DNA of 64,000 bases from Williamsia sp. 1138 (GTDB taxonomy: Bacteria > Actinomycetota > Actinomycetes > Mycobacteriales > Mycobacteriaceae): positions 372,001 through 436,000 of the forward strand of contig NZ_MJEJ02000054.1 of assembly GCF_002095435.2 (NCBI RefSeq), in the 5' to 3' direction. Made by a program: the position numbers and the translations under genes. Below are positions 21,840 to 30,351 of the stretch, piece after piece; within the stretch, counting starts at the first letter, position 1; every line of letters starts with the position of its first letter. The notes below the pieces were generated by a model. It saw only the letters and a program-made list of their open reading frames with translations. It ran no database searches and was not told where the DNA came from.

Positions 21840-21877
21840 AATCCGGCCCCACCATCTTTGAATGGTGAGGCCGGATT
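21840..21877 (+). terminator. rho-independent terminator after the TSUP permease
   Basis: AATCCGGCC and CACCAT pair with ATGGTG and GGCCGGATT around a CTTTGA loop, with one C/A mismatch, followed by TTTT. It begins 10 nt after the permease stop. Confidence 0.8.
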
Positions 21878-21878
21878 T

Positions 21879-21977
21879 TGTCGGAGGACGTGGCCGCGGT
21901 TGTTCTGGACTGCCGACGAGCGAGCGCAGCGATGCGAGGAGAAGGGAAGAACAACCGCCTGATGGCCACATCCGACA
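21879..21977. repeat. 99-bp imperfect inverted repeat between convergent genes
   Basis: The outer arms TGTCGGA/TCCGACA, then GTGGCC/GGCCAC, then GCGGTTGTTCT/AGAACAACCGC are arranged symmetrically about a purine-rich centre containing GCGAGCG-type motifs. It directly follows the terminator and lies between the convergent TSUP and actP genes. It could fold into a long cruciform or RNA hairpin; whether it recurs in the genome is unknown. Confidence 0.65.
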
Positions 21978-22001
21978 AAGCGAGCGGAGCGAGCAAATGG
22001 C

Positions 22002-23636
22002 TCAGTGATTTACCGCCTTCTCCACGCCCACTCCCGTCAGGCTGCGGACCTCCATCTCGGCCTGCTTGGCGGCGTTCTCCTTGCGGCGGCCACCGACGTA
22101 GGTGCCGATGATCGCAAGGATGAAGCCTGCCGGGATCGAGACGATGCCCGGGTTCGACATCGGGAAGAAGTCGAAGTTGGCGTCCGGGAACATCGACGTC
22201 GGCTTGCCCGACACCGCAGGCGAGATCACGATCAGACCGATGCAGGTGATCAGACCGCCGTAGATGCTGAACAGCGCGCCGGTGGTGTTGAACCGCTTCC
22301 AGAACAGCGAGAACAGCAGCGTCGGCAGGTTGGCGGAGGCGGCGACGGCGAAGGCCAGTGCCACCAGGAAGGCGATGTTCTGCCCCATGGCCGCGATACC
22401 CAGCACGATCGACACCACGCCGATGACCACGACGGTGATCCGGGAGACCCGCACCTGCTGCTCTTCGGTGGCGTTACCGCGCTTGATGACGCTGGCGTAG
22501 ATGTCGTGGGCGAACGATGCCGACGCGGTGATCGCCAGGCCTGCGACGACGGCGAGGATGGTCGCGAAGGCGACCGCCGATATCACTGCCAGGAAGATCG
22601 TCCCGCCGAGTTCGAAGGCCAGCAACGGTGCTGCCGAGTTCTCCTTGCCGGGTGCGGCGAGGATCTTGTCCGGGCCGACCGACTTCGCGGCGCCGTAGCC
22701 GAGAACCAGGGTGAACAGGTAGAACGCGCCGATGAGGGCGATGGCCCAGGTGACCGAGCGACGGGCTTCCTTGGCGGTGGGCACCGTGTAGAAGCGCATC
22801 AGGACGTGGGGCAGACCCGCGGTCCCCAGGACGAGAGCGATGCCGAGCGAGATGAAGTCGAGCTTCGACATGTCGCTGATGCCATATTTCGCACCCGGCG
22901 CGGCGATGTCACGACCCGCGACCGCCTCGCTCGCCGAACCACTGACCGTGGCCTGGGCATCGGCGATCAGCTGCGAGAAGTTGCCCTTCACCGCGAACAG
23001 CACCAGGACGAACATGATGCCGGCACCGGCGATGAGCAGGACGGCCTTGACCATCTGGACGTAGGTCGTACCCTTCATCCCGCCGATGAGCACGTAGGCG
23101 ATCATCAGGACGCCGACGACGGCGACCACGACACCCTGGCCGAACTTGCCGTCGATGTTGAGCAGCAGCGCGACAAGGCCTCCGGCACCGGCCATCTGGG
23201 CCAGCAGGTAGAACAGCGACACAGTCAGCGTCGACAGCGCGGCGGCCATGCGCACCGGACGTTCTTTGAGCCGGAAGCTCAGCACGTCGGCCATCGTGAA
23301 TCGACCTGTGTTGCGCAGCAATTCGGCGACCAGCAGCAGTGCCACCAGCCAGGCGACGAGGAAGCCGACCGAGTAGAGGAAGCCGTCGTAGCCGTACACG
23401 GCGATGGCGCCGGCGATACCGAGGAACGACGCTGCCGAGAGGTAGTCACCCGCGATGGCAAAGCCGTTCTGCGGGCCGGAGAACTGTCCGCCTCCGGTGT
23501 AGAAGTCCGAGGCCTTCTTGGTGGTCTTGCTGGCGCGGATCACGATCGTCATCGTGATGACGACGAAGGCGACGAAGATCGCGATGTTGAGGGCGGGGTT
23601 GCCTACCGAGGCGGCGTCCGCAGCGAGAGTGGTCAT
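22002..23636 (-). CDS. actP: cation/acetate symporter ActP-like (SSS family)
   Basis: A 544-residue sodium:solute symporter with about 13 membrane helices. Family hallmarks include FYTGGGQFSGPQNGFAIAGDYLSAASFLG in the first helices, QMAGAGGLVALLL, and a conserved GTAGLPHVLMRFYTV. ActP relatives import acetate, propionate or pyruvate with a cation. The ATG overlaps the stop of the DUF485 gene (ATGA), the usual pairing for this transporter. A candidate LytTR direct repeat lies before this two-gene operon, and a LytS/LytTR pair is encoded upstream. Confidence 0.93.
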   Translation of the reverse strand: MTTLAADAASVGNPALNIAIFVAFVVITMTIVIRASKTTKKASDFYTGGGQFSGPQNGFAIAGDYLSAASFLGIAGAIAVYGYDGFLYSVGFLVAWLVALLLVAELLRNTGRFTMADVLSFRLKERPVRMAAALSTLTVSLFYLLAQMAGAGGLVALLLNIDGKFGQGVVVAVVGVLMIAYVLIGGMKGTTYVQMVKAVLLIAGAGIMFVLVLFAVKGNFSQLIADAQATVSGSASEAVAGRDIAAPGAKYGISDMSKLDFISLGIALVLGTAGLPHVLMRFYTVPTAKEARRSVTWAIALIGAFYLFTLVLGYGAAKSVGPDKILAAPGKENSAAPLLAFELGGTIFLAVISAVAFATILAVVAGLAITASASFAHDIYASVIKRGNATEEQQVRVSRITVVVIGVVSIVLGIAAMGQNIAFLVALAFAVAASANLPTLLFSLFWKRFNTTGALFSIYGGLITCIGLIVISPAVSGKPTSMFPDANFDFFPMSNPGIVSIPAGFILAIIGTYVGGRRKENAAKQAEMEVRSLTGVGVEKAVNH

Positions 23637-23995
23637 TTGAGCGGGCCTTCCAGCTCGTCACGAATGGCGGCCGCGCGGGGATCGAGATCACGGTTGGCGA
23701 ATCGCACATAGACGGCGGTGATGATGAATGTCGACACGAATTGGCCGAGTCCGAAGATGATGCCGATGTTGATGTTGCCCCACACCTTGGTGGCCATGAA
23801 CTCGTGCGCATACGTCGCGACGAGGACATACAGCATGTACCAAGCAAGAAAGAAGGCCGTCAGGGGGAAGACGAAGACGCGGAGCCGACGGCGCAGATCC
23901 TGGAACTCCGGACTGGCCTGCATGTCGATGAACGCCTGCGCGTCCGGAGCTGGTCGCTCGGGCGACGCCTCCGGGCTCAGGTCTGATGTGGTCAC
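23633..23995 (-). CDS. DUF485 membrane protein, partner of ActP
   Basis: A 120-residue protein with two membrane helices (FPLTAAFFLAWYMLYVLVA in part, and IGIIFGLGQFVSTFIITAVY), preceded by SPEFQDLRRRLRVFVFP, the usual DUF485 opening. Members (YjcH type) are nearly always encoded just before acetate symporters and probably help assembly or regulation. It is the first gene of the operon and is coupled to actP by a 4-nt overlap. Confidence 0.9.
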   Translation of the reverse strand: MTTSDLSPEASPERPAPDAQAFIDMQASPEFQDLRRRLRVFVFPLTAFFLAWYMLYVLVATYAHEFMATKVWGNINIGIIFGLGQFVSTFIITAVYVRFANRDLDPRAAAIRDELEGPLK

Positions 23996-24083
23996 GGGAG
24001 ACTCCTGGTGTGAAGGGATGTAGAACTCGTTCGAACATTAGTGAGGTCTGGGTCACATCAGAATGGTGTGGTGGCGCTCACAC

Positions 24084-24118
24084 GGTGAGCTGTCGATCTA
24101 TGCGGTGAACGGTCGAAA
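24084..24118. promoter_or_regulatory. candidate LytTR direct-repeat binding site before the DUF485-actP operon
   Basis: Two copies of CGGTGAnCnGTCGA[TA] start 20 bases apart, about two helical turns, roughly 90-120 bases before the DUF485 start. LytTR regulators typically bind two direct repeats with such spacing, and one is encoded 2.2 kb upstream with a second symporter. The assignment is inference. Confidence 0.5.
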
Positions 24119-24136
24119 TTCTGCGACGAGCGGCAT

Positions 24137-25918
24137 TCACTCCGAGTGCGGTCGCTCTCCCGGATTCAGGTTCGCCTCGCGGTCCTTGCCCAGGCCGAGG
24201 CCTTCCGGGGCGTGAAGACGGGTCAGCAACCGGCCGACGTCGGACGGGATCTGTGCCCTCGTGAACTTGCTGACCACCAGCATTGTCGCGAATGCCAGCG
24301 GCACACTCACCGCCGCCGGATAGCCCGCGACGGCCGCCGGCCACCCGCCAAGGAGCCCTTCGGAGAAGCCGCCCGCCAACGTCGCCAGCGCCGCCCCGCC
24401 GGCGACAACGCCGCCAACGATCAGCCCCGCCGCGGCGCCCGCGGCCGTCAGTCCCCGCCACCAGATCCCGAGGACCAGCAGAGGGCACAGGGTGGATGCA
24501 GCAACGGCGAACACCAGGCCTACAGTGCGGGACAGATCGATGGAGGTGACCGCGATCGCCAGCAGCAGCGGCACGATGCCCGCGAGCAGCGACGCGATCC
24601 TGAAGTCGCGGACACGTCCACGCAGGACGTCGGTGCTCAGGACCCCGGCGACACTGACGAGCAGACCCGACGACGTGGCGAGGAAGGCGGCGATCGCACC
24701 GGCAGCCACCAGTGCTGCCAGCAACTGTCCACCGATACCGGACACCACGGTCCCCGGCAGGAGCAATACCGCGGCGTCGGACGCACCGGTGATCAATAGC
24801 TGTGGAACCCACAGCCGGGCAAAGGCCCCCAGCAAGGTGGGAAAGAGATAGAAGACAGCCAGCAGACCGACCACGGCCAGCGATGTCGCCCGCGCGGCCC
24901 GGCCGTCGGGGTTCGTATAGAACCGCACCAGCACGTGGGGCAGCCCCATGGTGCCGAGGAAGATCCCGATGATCAGCGAATACACCTGGTACATCGGATG
25001 GTCGCCGCCGAAACCCCATCCGGGCGCGGCCCATTCGTCGTGCGTGGCGGGTGCGCCCGCGACCACGGGCACCGTGGAGCCCGCGGCCAGCTCCAGCGAC
25101 GTCCCCCCGCTGATCTCGTGGTCGCCGGGGTCCAGGCGCACCGTCCCCCCGACCGCCACACCATCGATCTCTCCGATCGCGGTCACCACCAGGTCAGCCG
25201 AGACCCGCACGACCACGTCCGTGGTGACGTCGACCGTGGTCTGCTCGGTCACCGTCGGGGGTGCATCTGACCCCAATTTCTCATCGCCACCGTAGAAGTG
25301 GACCGCAAGCACCAGCGCGGGTACCGCGATCGCGGTCAATTTGAGCCAGTATTGGAAAGCCTGGACGAAGGTGATCGATCGCATGCCGCCGCCGATGACA
25401 TTCGCGATCACGATCACCCCGACCACCACGGCACCAACCCACGCAGGCACACCCAACAAGATGTTGAGCGTCAGGCCCGCGCCTTGTAGCTGGGGGACGA
25501 GATAGAGGATGCAGATCAGCACCACCACCCCGGTGGCCAGTTTCCGAAGTCGCTTGGAGCCCAACCTGAACTCCGCGAAGTCGGGAACGGTGTAGGCGCC
25601 GGATCGCCGGAGCGGTGCGGCGACGAACAACAACAGTCCGACGTAGCCGGCGGTGAAGCCGATCGGATACCAGAGGGCATCGGCGCCGTACTTCGCGATG
25701 AGTCCGGCGACTCCGAGAAATGATGCCGCCGAGAGATACTCGCCCGAAATCGCTGCGGCATTCCAGTTCGACCCCACGCTGCGTGACGCGACCAGGAAAT
25801 CAGAGGTGGTGCGCGCCAGCCGAACCCCGTAGGTTCCGATCGCGACCGTGGCGACCGCCGCGGCGATCAGCGCGATCAATGTCGGCAACGGCACCGACTG
25901 GCCGGATATCGTCTGCAT
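24137..25918 (-). CDS. SSS family sodium:solute (carboxylate) symporter with extracytoplasmic insert
   Basis: A 593-residue symporter related to ActP: SGEYLSAASFLGVAG in the first helices, the conserved GTMGLPHVLVRFYTN, and about 13 membrane helices. Between two central helices there is a soluble, Val/Thr/Asp-rich stretch of about 95 residues (from GGDEKLG to AAPGWGFGGDH) that the neighbouring ActP has only in much shorter form. ATG 25918 was chosen because it lies 13 nt after the small partner gene and begins the symporter N-terminus; the frame is open further upstream. It is the last gene of a lytS-lytR-partner-symporter operon. The substrate is probably a small carboxylate. Confidence 0.88.
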   Translation of the reverse strand: MQTISGQSVPLPTLIALIAAAVATVAIGTYGVRLARTTSDFLVASRSVGSNWNAAAISGEYLSAASFLGVAGLIAKYGADALWYPIGFTAGYVGLLLFVAAPLRRSGAYTVPDFAEFRLGSKRLRKLATGVVVLICILYLVPQLQGAGLTLNILLGVPAWVGAVVVGVIVIANVIGGGMRSITFVQAFQYWLKLTAIAVPALVLAVHFYGGDEKLGSDAPPTVTEQTTVDVTTDVVVRVSADLVVTAIGEIDGVAVGGTVRLDPGDHEISGGTSLELAAGSTVPVVAGAPATHDEWAAPGWGFGGDHPMYQVYSLIIGIFLGTMGLPHVLVRFYTNPDGRAARATSLAVVGLLAVFYLFPTLLGAFARLWVPQLLITGASDAAVLLLPGTVVSGIGGQLLAALVAAGAIAAFLATSSGLLVSVAGVLSTDVLRGRVRDFRIASLLAGIVPLLLAIAVTSIDLSRTVGLVFAVAASTLCPLLVLGIWWRGLTAAGAAAGLIVGGVVAGGAALATLAGGFSEGLLGGWPAAVAGYPAAVSVPLAFATMLVVSKFTRAQIPSDVGRLLTRLHAPEGLGLGKDREANLNPGERPHSE

Positions 25919-25931
25919 CTTCAGGGCGGCG

Positions 25932-26309
25932 TCAGTCGTCGACCAGGTCGGCGAACTCGTGTTCATTGCGGTCCGCCAGCCGGTTGTAGAGCCAGCACAC
26001 GGCCAGCAACATCGGGTAGACCCCCACACCGAGCACCAGCCACGGAAGTCTGACACCGAACACAGTCACGTCCGAGAGCTCGGGGAAGATGGCCGCCAGC
26101 AAGGGAATCGCTCCCAGCACCAGTAGCGTCAGGCCACCCAGCCGCAAGGCCAGTCCGAGCTGAGCTCGCATCAGACCGCGGATCAGGGCATCCCCGACCT
26201 CCGTGTGCTCTTGCACCTCAACCCGCGAGCGGACTTTCCGAGCCCCGCGCCGCTTGGCCAGCACCACACGCTCGCGGGGTCGCGGGGCGCCGCCGGCCGG
26301 GGAGGTCAA
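25932..26309 (-). CDS. small two-helix membrane protein, DUF485-like symporter partner
   Basis: A 125-residue protein with a basic N-terminal region and two hydrophobic helices (LTLLVLGAIPLLAAIFPEL and WLVLGVGVYPMLLAVCWLY), ending in an acidic tail. TTG 26309 was chosen because it overlaps the response-regulator stop as TTGA; no ATG fits. Its place directly before a symporter mirrors the DUF485-actP pair, so an accessory role is likely. The sequence match to DUF485 is only topological. Confidence 0.72.
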   Translation of the reverse strand: MTSPAGGAPRPRERVVLAKRRGARKVRSRVEVQEHTEVGDALIRGLMRAQLGLALRLGGLTLLVLGAIPLLAAIFPELSDVTVFGVRLPWLVLGVGVYPMLLAVCWLYNRLADRNEHEFADLVDD

Positions 26310-27118
26310 CGACCCTGCTTCGAGCTTCGGACCAGACGGTCTTTGAGTTCGCGCGTATGCCGCCGACTGACCGGGAGTTCGACGGGTGCCCCGTCCTGGC
26401 CGGGACCGAGGCAGACAACGGTCCCGGATCCGACGGTGCGGATCCCGGTGACCAGTCGCAACAACACCAGGTAGGAGCGGTGGACGCGGAGGAATCCCGC
26501 TTTTTCCCAACGGTTTTCGAGAGTCGAGATGGGTATGCGGACAAGGTGGGATCCGGCCTCGGTGTGCAGTCTGGAGTAGTCGCCGTCCGCTTCGACCCAC
26601 AACACCGCCGAGCGCTGGACGAGAGTGGTGGCACCACCCATCTCGACGGCGATCACTTCATCGGAATCGGCCTCCGCCGTCGGACCTGGCGGGGTGGCCG
26701 ACACGTCACGCTGCTCACGGAGTTCGACCACCCTTCGTACTGATTCAGAGAGCCGTTGTGCTCGAAGTGGTTTGAGAAGATAGTCGACGGCTCCGAGGTC
26801 GAACGCCCGCACCGCGCGATCGTCGCGCGCGGTCACGAACACCACCGCGGGTGGGTTCGCGAACGCAGCCAGAACCCCGGCCAGTTCAAGACCGTCGAGG
26901 CCGGGCATGTTGATGTCGAGGAACACCGCGTCGATCGTGTCGGGCCGATCCTTGATCACACGCAGTGCCGTCGTCGCGTCCGCAGCAGTCACCACCTCAC
27001 CGACAGCCTCTTCTCTCCCGAGGAGATAGGCCAACTCGTCGAGAGCGGGTGCCTCATCGTCGACAGCCAGCACCGTCAGCGGTCCGTGCCGGTTCGGCGG
27101 CGATGAGTTCTGCGTCAC
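26306..27118 (-). CDS. LytTR-family response regulator
   Basis: About 270 residues: a receiver domain (acid pair in VDDEA, phospho-acceptor Asp in VFLDINMPG, Lys in YLLKPLRAQRL) and a C-terminal LytTR DNA-binding domain (EADGDYSRLHTEAG, FLRVHRSYLV, VSRRHTRELKDRL). Regulators of this class in enterobacteria (BtsR, YpdB) control pyruvate or carboxylate transporters. GTG 27118 is the likely start; the frame also opens at an ATG at 27163 that would overlap the kinase gene. It probably controls the adjacent symporters. Confidence 0.93.
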   Translation of the reverse strand: MTQNSSPPNRHGPLTVLAVDDEAPALDELAYLLGREEAVGEVVTAADATTALRVIKDRPDTIDAVFLDINMPGLDGLELAGVLAAFANPPAVVFVTARDDRAVRAFDLGAVDYLLKPLRAQRLSESVRRVVELREQRDVSATPPGPTAEADSDEVIAVEMGGATTLVQRSAVLWVEADGDYSRLHTEAGSHLVRIPISTLENRWEKAGFLRVHRSYLVLLRLVTGIRTVGSGTVVCLGPGQDGAPVELPVSRRHTRELKDRLVRSSKQGR

Positions 27119-27149
27119 AACGCATCCATAGTGCCATGCCGGGGGCGGC

Positions 27150-28355
27150 TCACACCGCGACACCGGGCCGGAACTTCGGCACCCGCATGCTGACCTTGGT
27201 GCCGGACCCGGGCGCCGTCTCCACCACCAACCCGTAGTCGTTCCCGAACGCCGCGCGCAGCCGGTCGTCGACGTTGGCCAGTCCCACGTGAGCGCTCTCG
27301 CTGGCGCTGTGCCCGGTGGCGCCGGAGATGATGGCGTCGAGATCGCCGGACCGCAGCAGGTCGGGGTCCATCCCGATACCGTCGTCTTCGACGCTGATCA
27401 CGCAATCGGTACCCTCGTCCGCGGCCACGATGGTCACGGTTCCACCATCGGGCTTGCTTGAAATACCGTGTCTCACCGCGTTTTCGACCAGAGGCTGCAA
27501 GGCCAGGAACGGCAACACCACGTTGAGCACCTCGGGCGCCACCTGGAGCCGGACCTCGAGCGAGCCGCCGAACCGGGCGCGTTCGAGCGTCAGGTAGCGA
27601 TCGATGTTGCGCAATTCGTCGGCGAGCACCGTGTACTCGCCTGCCGCGCGGAACGAGTACCGGGTGAAGTCGGCGAACTCGAGGATCAGTTCACGGGCTT
27701 GTTCGGGGTCGGTTCGCACGAACGACGCGACGGTTCCGAGTGCGTTGTAGATGAAATGCGGACTGATCTGCGCACGGAGGGCACGGACCTCGGCGCGATC
27801 GAGTCGGGCTCGGGATGCGTCCAGTTCGGCGAGCTCGATCTGATTGCTCGCATACCGCGCGACCTCGGCGATCGCCGACAGCATCCCTGGCCCCGGTTGG
27901 GTGCGGGTGACGACCCCCATCACCCCCACAGATCCGGACTCACCCGGCAGGAGCGGTTGCACGACCAGCGCCCGCACGCCGGGTTCGTCGAGTTCGTCGG
28001 CCTTGATCAGTATCCGCCTGCCCTCCTCGGACGCGCGGACCGCTGCGTCGGCGAAGTGCCTACTCAGGCGCTCGTGGGGACCCGTCCATGCGAGGACGAC
28101 GCCGTTCGCGTCGGCAAGGCCGAGTGCATCGGCGGCGGTGAGCCCTCGCAGGTGGGGGGCGGCCTCGGCCGCGGAGTCCGCGTCCAGTCCACGCCGTAGC
28201 GGCCGGGCGGCCATCGAGGCGGTGTGCAGCGTCGCGTGGACCGCCCGTTCAGCGGGCGTCGTCAGGGTCGGCCGAGTGCGAACCCGCAGGGCCAGAACTG
28301 CCACCACCACGAGCAGGACCGCGAGCAGAGCAACGGTGAGCGCGAGCCCGGACAT
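27150..28355 (-). CDS. LytS-like sensor histidine kinase
   Basis: A 401-residue kinase with one N-terminal membrane helix (LALTVALLAVLLVVVAVLAL), a GAF-like sensory region (about residues 40-190), then the His_kinase dimerization segment ALRAQISPHFIYNALGTVA with the phospho-accepting His, and a HATPase with PLVENAVRHG and EDDGIGMDPD. It lacks the multi-helix 5TM domain of LytS/BtsS, so ligand sensing would be by the GAF-like part. It is the first gene of a four-gene operon with its regulator and a symporter, suggesting that it senses a transported carboxylate. Confidence 0.92.
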   Translation of the reverse strand: MSGLALTVALLAVLLVVVAVLALRVRTRPTLTTPAERAVHATLHTASMAARPLRRGLDADSAAEAAPHLRGLTAADALGLADANGVVLAWTGPHERLSRHFADAAVRASEEGRRILIKADELDEPGVRALVVQPLLPGESGSVGVMGVVTRTQPGPGMLSAIAEVARYASNQIELAELDASRARLDRAEVRALRAQISPHFIYNALGTVASFVRTDPEQARELILEFADFTRYSFRAAGEYTVLADELRNIDRYLTLERARFGGSLEVRLQVAPEVLNVVLPFLALQPLVENAVRHGISSKPDGGTVTIVAADEGTDCVISVEDDGIGMDPDLLRSGDLDAIISGATGHSASESAHVGLANVDDRLRAAFGNDYGLVVETAPGSGTKVSMRVPKFRPGVAV

Positions 28356-28391
28356 CAGTGGCCGCTCACGTCAACGTCAGGCGGTGGTGGA

Positions 28392-28688
28392 TCAGTGGTC
28401 GGCGACCGCGTATGCCGCACCGGCGGCCGCGGTGGTCACCGCGAACACTGCGGGCCAGGCGCCGATCTTCTTGGCCAGCGGATGCGAAGCGCCGAATGCG
28501 ACGAGGTAGCCGCCGAGGAGCGAACCTGCGACGACCGGTCCCTTGGCCTTGAACCATTCGGTTGTGCACCAGGCGCCCGCGGCGGCGAGTACGACCCCAC
28601 CGAGTTCGCGTCGGCCGCTGTATCTGGCGGCGGCGAATCCGCCGATCAGTCCGGCGGCGACAACGGGGGCGGTGAAGGATTCGGTCAC
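28392..28688 (-). CDS. small hydrophobic membrane protein, unknown function
   Basis: A 98-residue protein with three to four short Ala/Gly-rich hydrophobic segments and few charges; the ATG is at 28688. It lies 36 nt before the kinase gene on the same strand, so it could belong to the same transcript. I recognise no family. Confidence 0.65.
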   Translation of the reverse strand: MTESFTAPVVAAGLIGGFAAARYSGRRELGGVVLAAAGAWCTTEWFKAKGPVVAGSLLGGYLVAFGASHPLAKKIGAWPAVFAVTTAAAGAAYAVADH

Positions 28689-28714
28689 ACGCCGACTCTA
28701 CCGCCGAAGGTTCG

Positions 28715-29302
28715 TCAGGCGGGGGCGCTCCAGTGCGGATCGCGGCCGGACAATCCGAGCAGCTTCTCGAGTTCGGTGGCGTCGGCCGACGTCTCCACCC
28801 GCGGGCCAAAGGTCTTGCCCGGACCTTGGTAGTCGTCGGTCAGCATGTTCGGCGCGAACTCCACGGACACCGCGGCCGCCTCAGGGGCCGGGTCCCACGG
28901 CTGACCGGTTGCCACCGCCAGATCCCAGCCGTGAACGATGTACTCCCACAGGATCATCGACATCGCCATCTGACCGGGCATCGGACTCTCACCGAGGTAC
29001 AGCAGTCGCTGGTCGGCGCCGGATCGCACCGCGGTGTCTAGGCGATCCGCCGCAGAACGGATCGCTGCGGCGGCGTCTGCCGCCGCGGGTGGCACCTGGG
29101 CGCCTGCGGCCTCGGCACGTCCTTCGGGATCAGCGAATCCGGAGGCGAACGTGGTCAACCAGCCGGCGATGTGGTTACGCAGCTGGGCGACATCGAGTTC
29201 GGTGCACGGGGTCGGGGCGCTCTCGTGCCCGTCGGAGTTCCGGACCACGACCGCGAGATCGGCCAGTACCGGTCGGAGCAGGTCAACAGTTGTGGTTGTC
29301 AT
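28715..29302 (-). CDS. TIGR03086-type metal-binding protein (mycothiol-isomerase/DinB-like)
   Basis: A 195-residue helical protein. The opening LLRPVLADLAVVVR, then TPCTELDVAQLRNHIAGWL with the conserved His, and the central EYIVHGWDLAVATGQPW match the maleylpyruvate-isomerase-like/TIGR03086 branch of the DinB superfamily. Members bind a divalent metal through three histidines and are thought to use mycothiol, which fits an actinomycete. ATG 29302 (MTTTTVDLL) was taken rather than the upstream 29323. Confidence 0.85.
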   Translation of the reverse strand: MTTTTVDLLRPVLADLAVVVRNSDGHESAPTPCTELDVAQLRNHIAGWLTTFASGFADPEGRAEAAGAQVPPAAADAAAAIRSAADRLDTAVRSGADQRLLYLGESPMPGQMAMSMILWEYIVHGWDLAVATGQPWDPAPEAAAVSVEFAPNMLTDDYQGPGKTFGPRVETSADATELEKLLGLSGRDPHWSAPA

Positions 29303-29392
29303 GGACTGAGTGTGGCAAGACATCGACGCCGCGGCTTGAAGAAATGCGACGAGCTGCCCCGTCCGCAGCCGATTGTTCCGCCACGATCTGCG

Positions 29393-30250
29393 TCAGGTGC
29401 GGTCGCTCAAGACCTGGGTCCCGATGACTCCGAGCAGATCGAGTCGCTCTCTCGCCTCGGTACCGGGCTGCGGGAAGTAGACGAGCAGATGCTGGTCCTC
29501 TTTCTGGGTGACCAGGGTTTCGCAGAGCAATTCGATCTCGCCGACCTCAGGGTGGATGAACCGCTTGAGTGCACTGGTCCTGGCGGCCACATGGTGTTCC
29601 GACCACAGTTCGACGAACTCGTCGCTCGTCGACTGGAGAGCGCCGACAAGTTCTGCCACCACGATGTCGTCGCCGCGTTTTGCCGCTATCGCCCGCAGGT
29701 CGCTCACGTGCTTGCGACTCATTCGAGCCCAGTCCTCGGAATTGAACCGGGTCCGGGTCTCGGGATCGCTGAACCAGCGCCAGGTGTGAAAACGGTCGAG
29801 TCCGGTGACCGTCGATTGATCGCCGACCAGCAGCACGTTCATCCGGTTCTGCGCGAGCGTTTCGCCGAGATCGGAGACCACGCAGGCCGGGATGTCGTCG
29901 AGTTTGTCGAGCAGATGCAGCAGTCCGGGCCCGACGTGGGAGTCGCCGCCGATGCGCGGTGGCGGTGCGTGACCGCTCAGCAGATACAAATGATCACGTT
30001 CGTCGTCGGTGAGGCGCAGCGCGCGGGCCATCGAAGCGACGATCTGCGTCGAGGGATGTGGACCCCGGGACTGTTCGAGTCGGGTGTAGTAGTCGGTGGA
30101 CATGCCCGCCAGCGACGCGACCTCGTCACGCCGCAGGCCGGGTGTGCGCCGGCGGACGCCTTCAGGCAGTCCCACGTCACGGGGAATCAGTGCCGCCCGA
30201 CGACGACGTAGGAAGTCGGCCAGTTCGGCGCGGTCCATTCGGGTGCTCAC
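29393..30250 (-). CDS. XRE-family regulator with MmyB-type ligand-binding domain
   Basis: About 285 residues: an N-terminal helix-turn-helix (FLRRRRAALIP, TPGLRRDEVASLAGMSTDYY, RLEQSRGPHPS) and a C-terminal MmyB-like domain (DIPACVVSDLGETLAQN, then WRWFSDPETR, and LLVYFPQPGTEA). Such proteins often control a divergent oxidoreductase, and here an aldo/keto reductase is divergent 101 nt away. GTG 30250 or ATG 30238 could be the start; neither has a strong ribosome site. Confidence 0.88.
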   Translation of the reverse strand: MSTRMDRAELADFLRRRRAALIPRDVGLPEGVRRRTPGLRRDEVASLAGMSTDYYTRLEQSRGPHPSTQIVASMARALRLTDDERDHLYLLSGHAPPPRIGGDSHVGPGLLHLLDKLDDIPACVVSDLGETLAQNRMNVLLVGDQSTVTGLDRFHTWRWFSDPETRTRFNSEDWARMSRKHVSDLRAIAAKRGDDIVVAELVGALQSTSDEFVELWSEHHVAARTSALKRFIHPEVGEIELLCETLVTQKEDQHLLVYFPQPGTEARERLDLLGVIGTQVLSDRT

Positions 30251-30351
30251 CCCGTCTACTGTGCACCGTTCGCTGTCCGCCATCCAGGGACCGGCGATCC
30301 CCCGATGACCGGTCTCTGCCGGCGGCTCGACATTAACTGCAGGCTCGGTGC

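Noticed and set aside
22005-23711. 568-residue antisense frame over actP
   Set aside because: Asp/Arg/Gln-rich antisense of a membrane protein gene; the actP frame on the other strand is certain.
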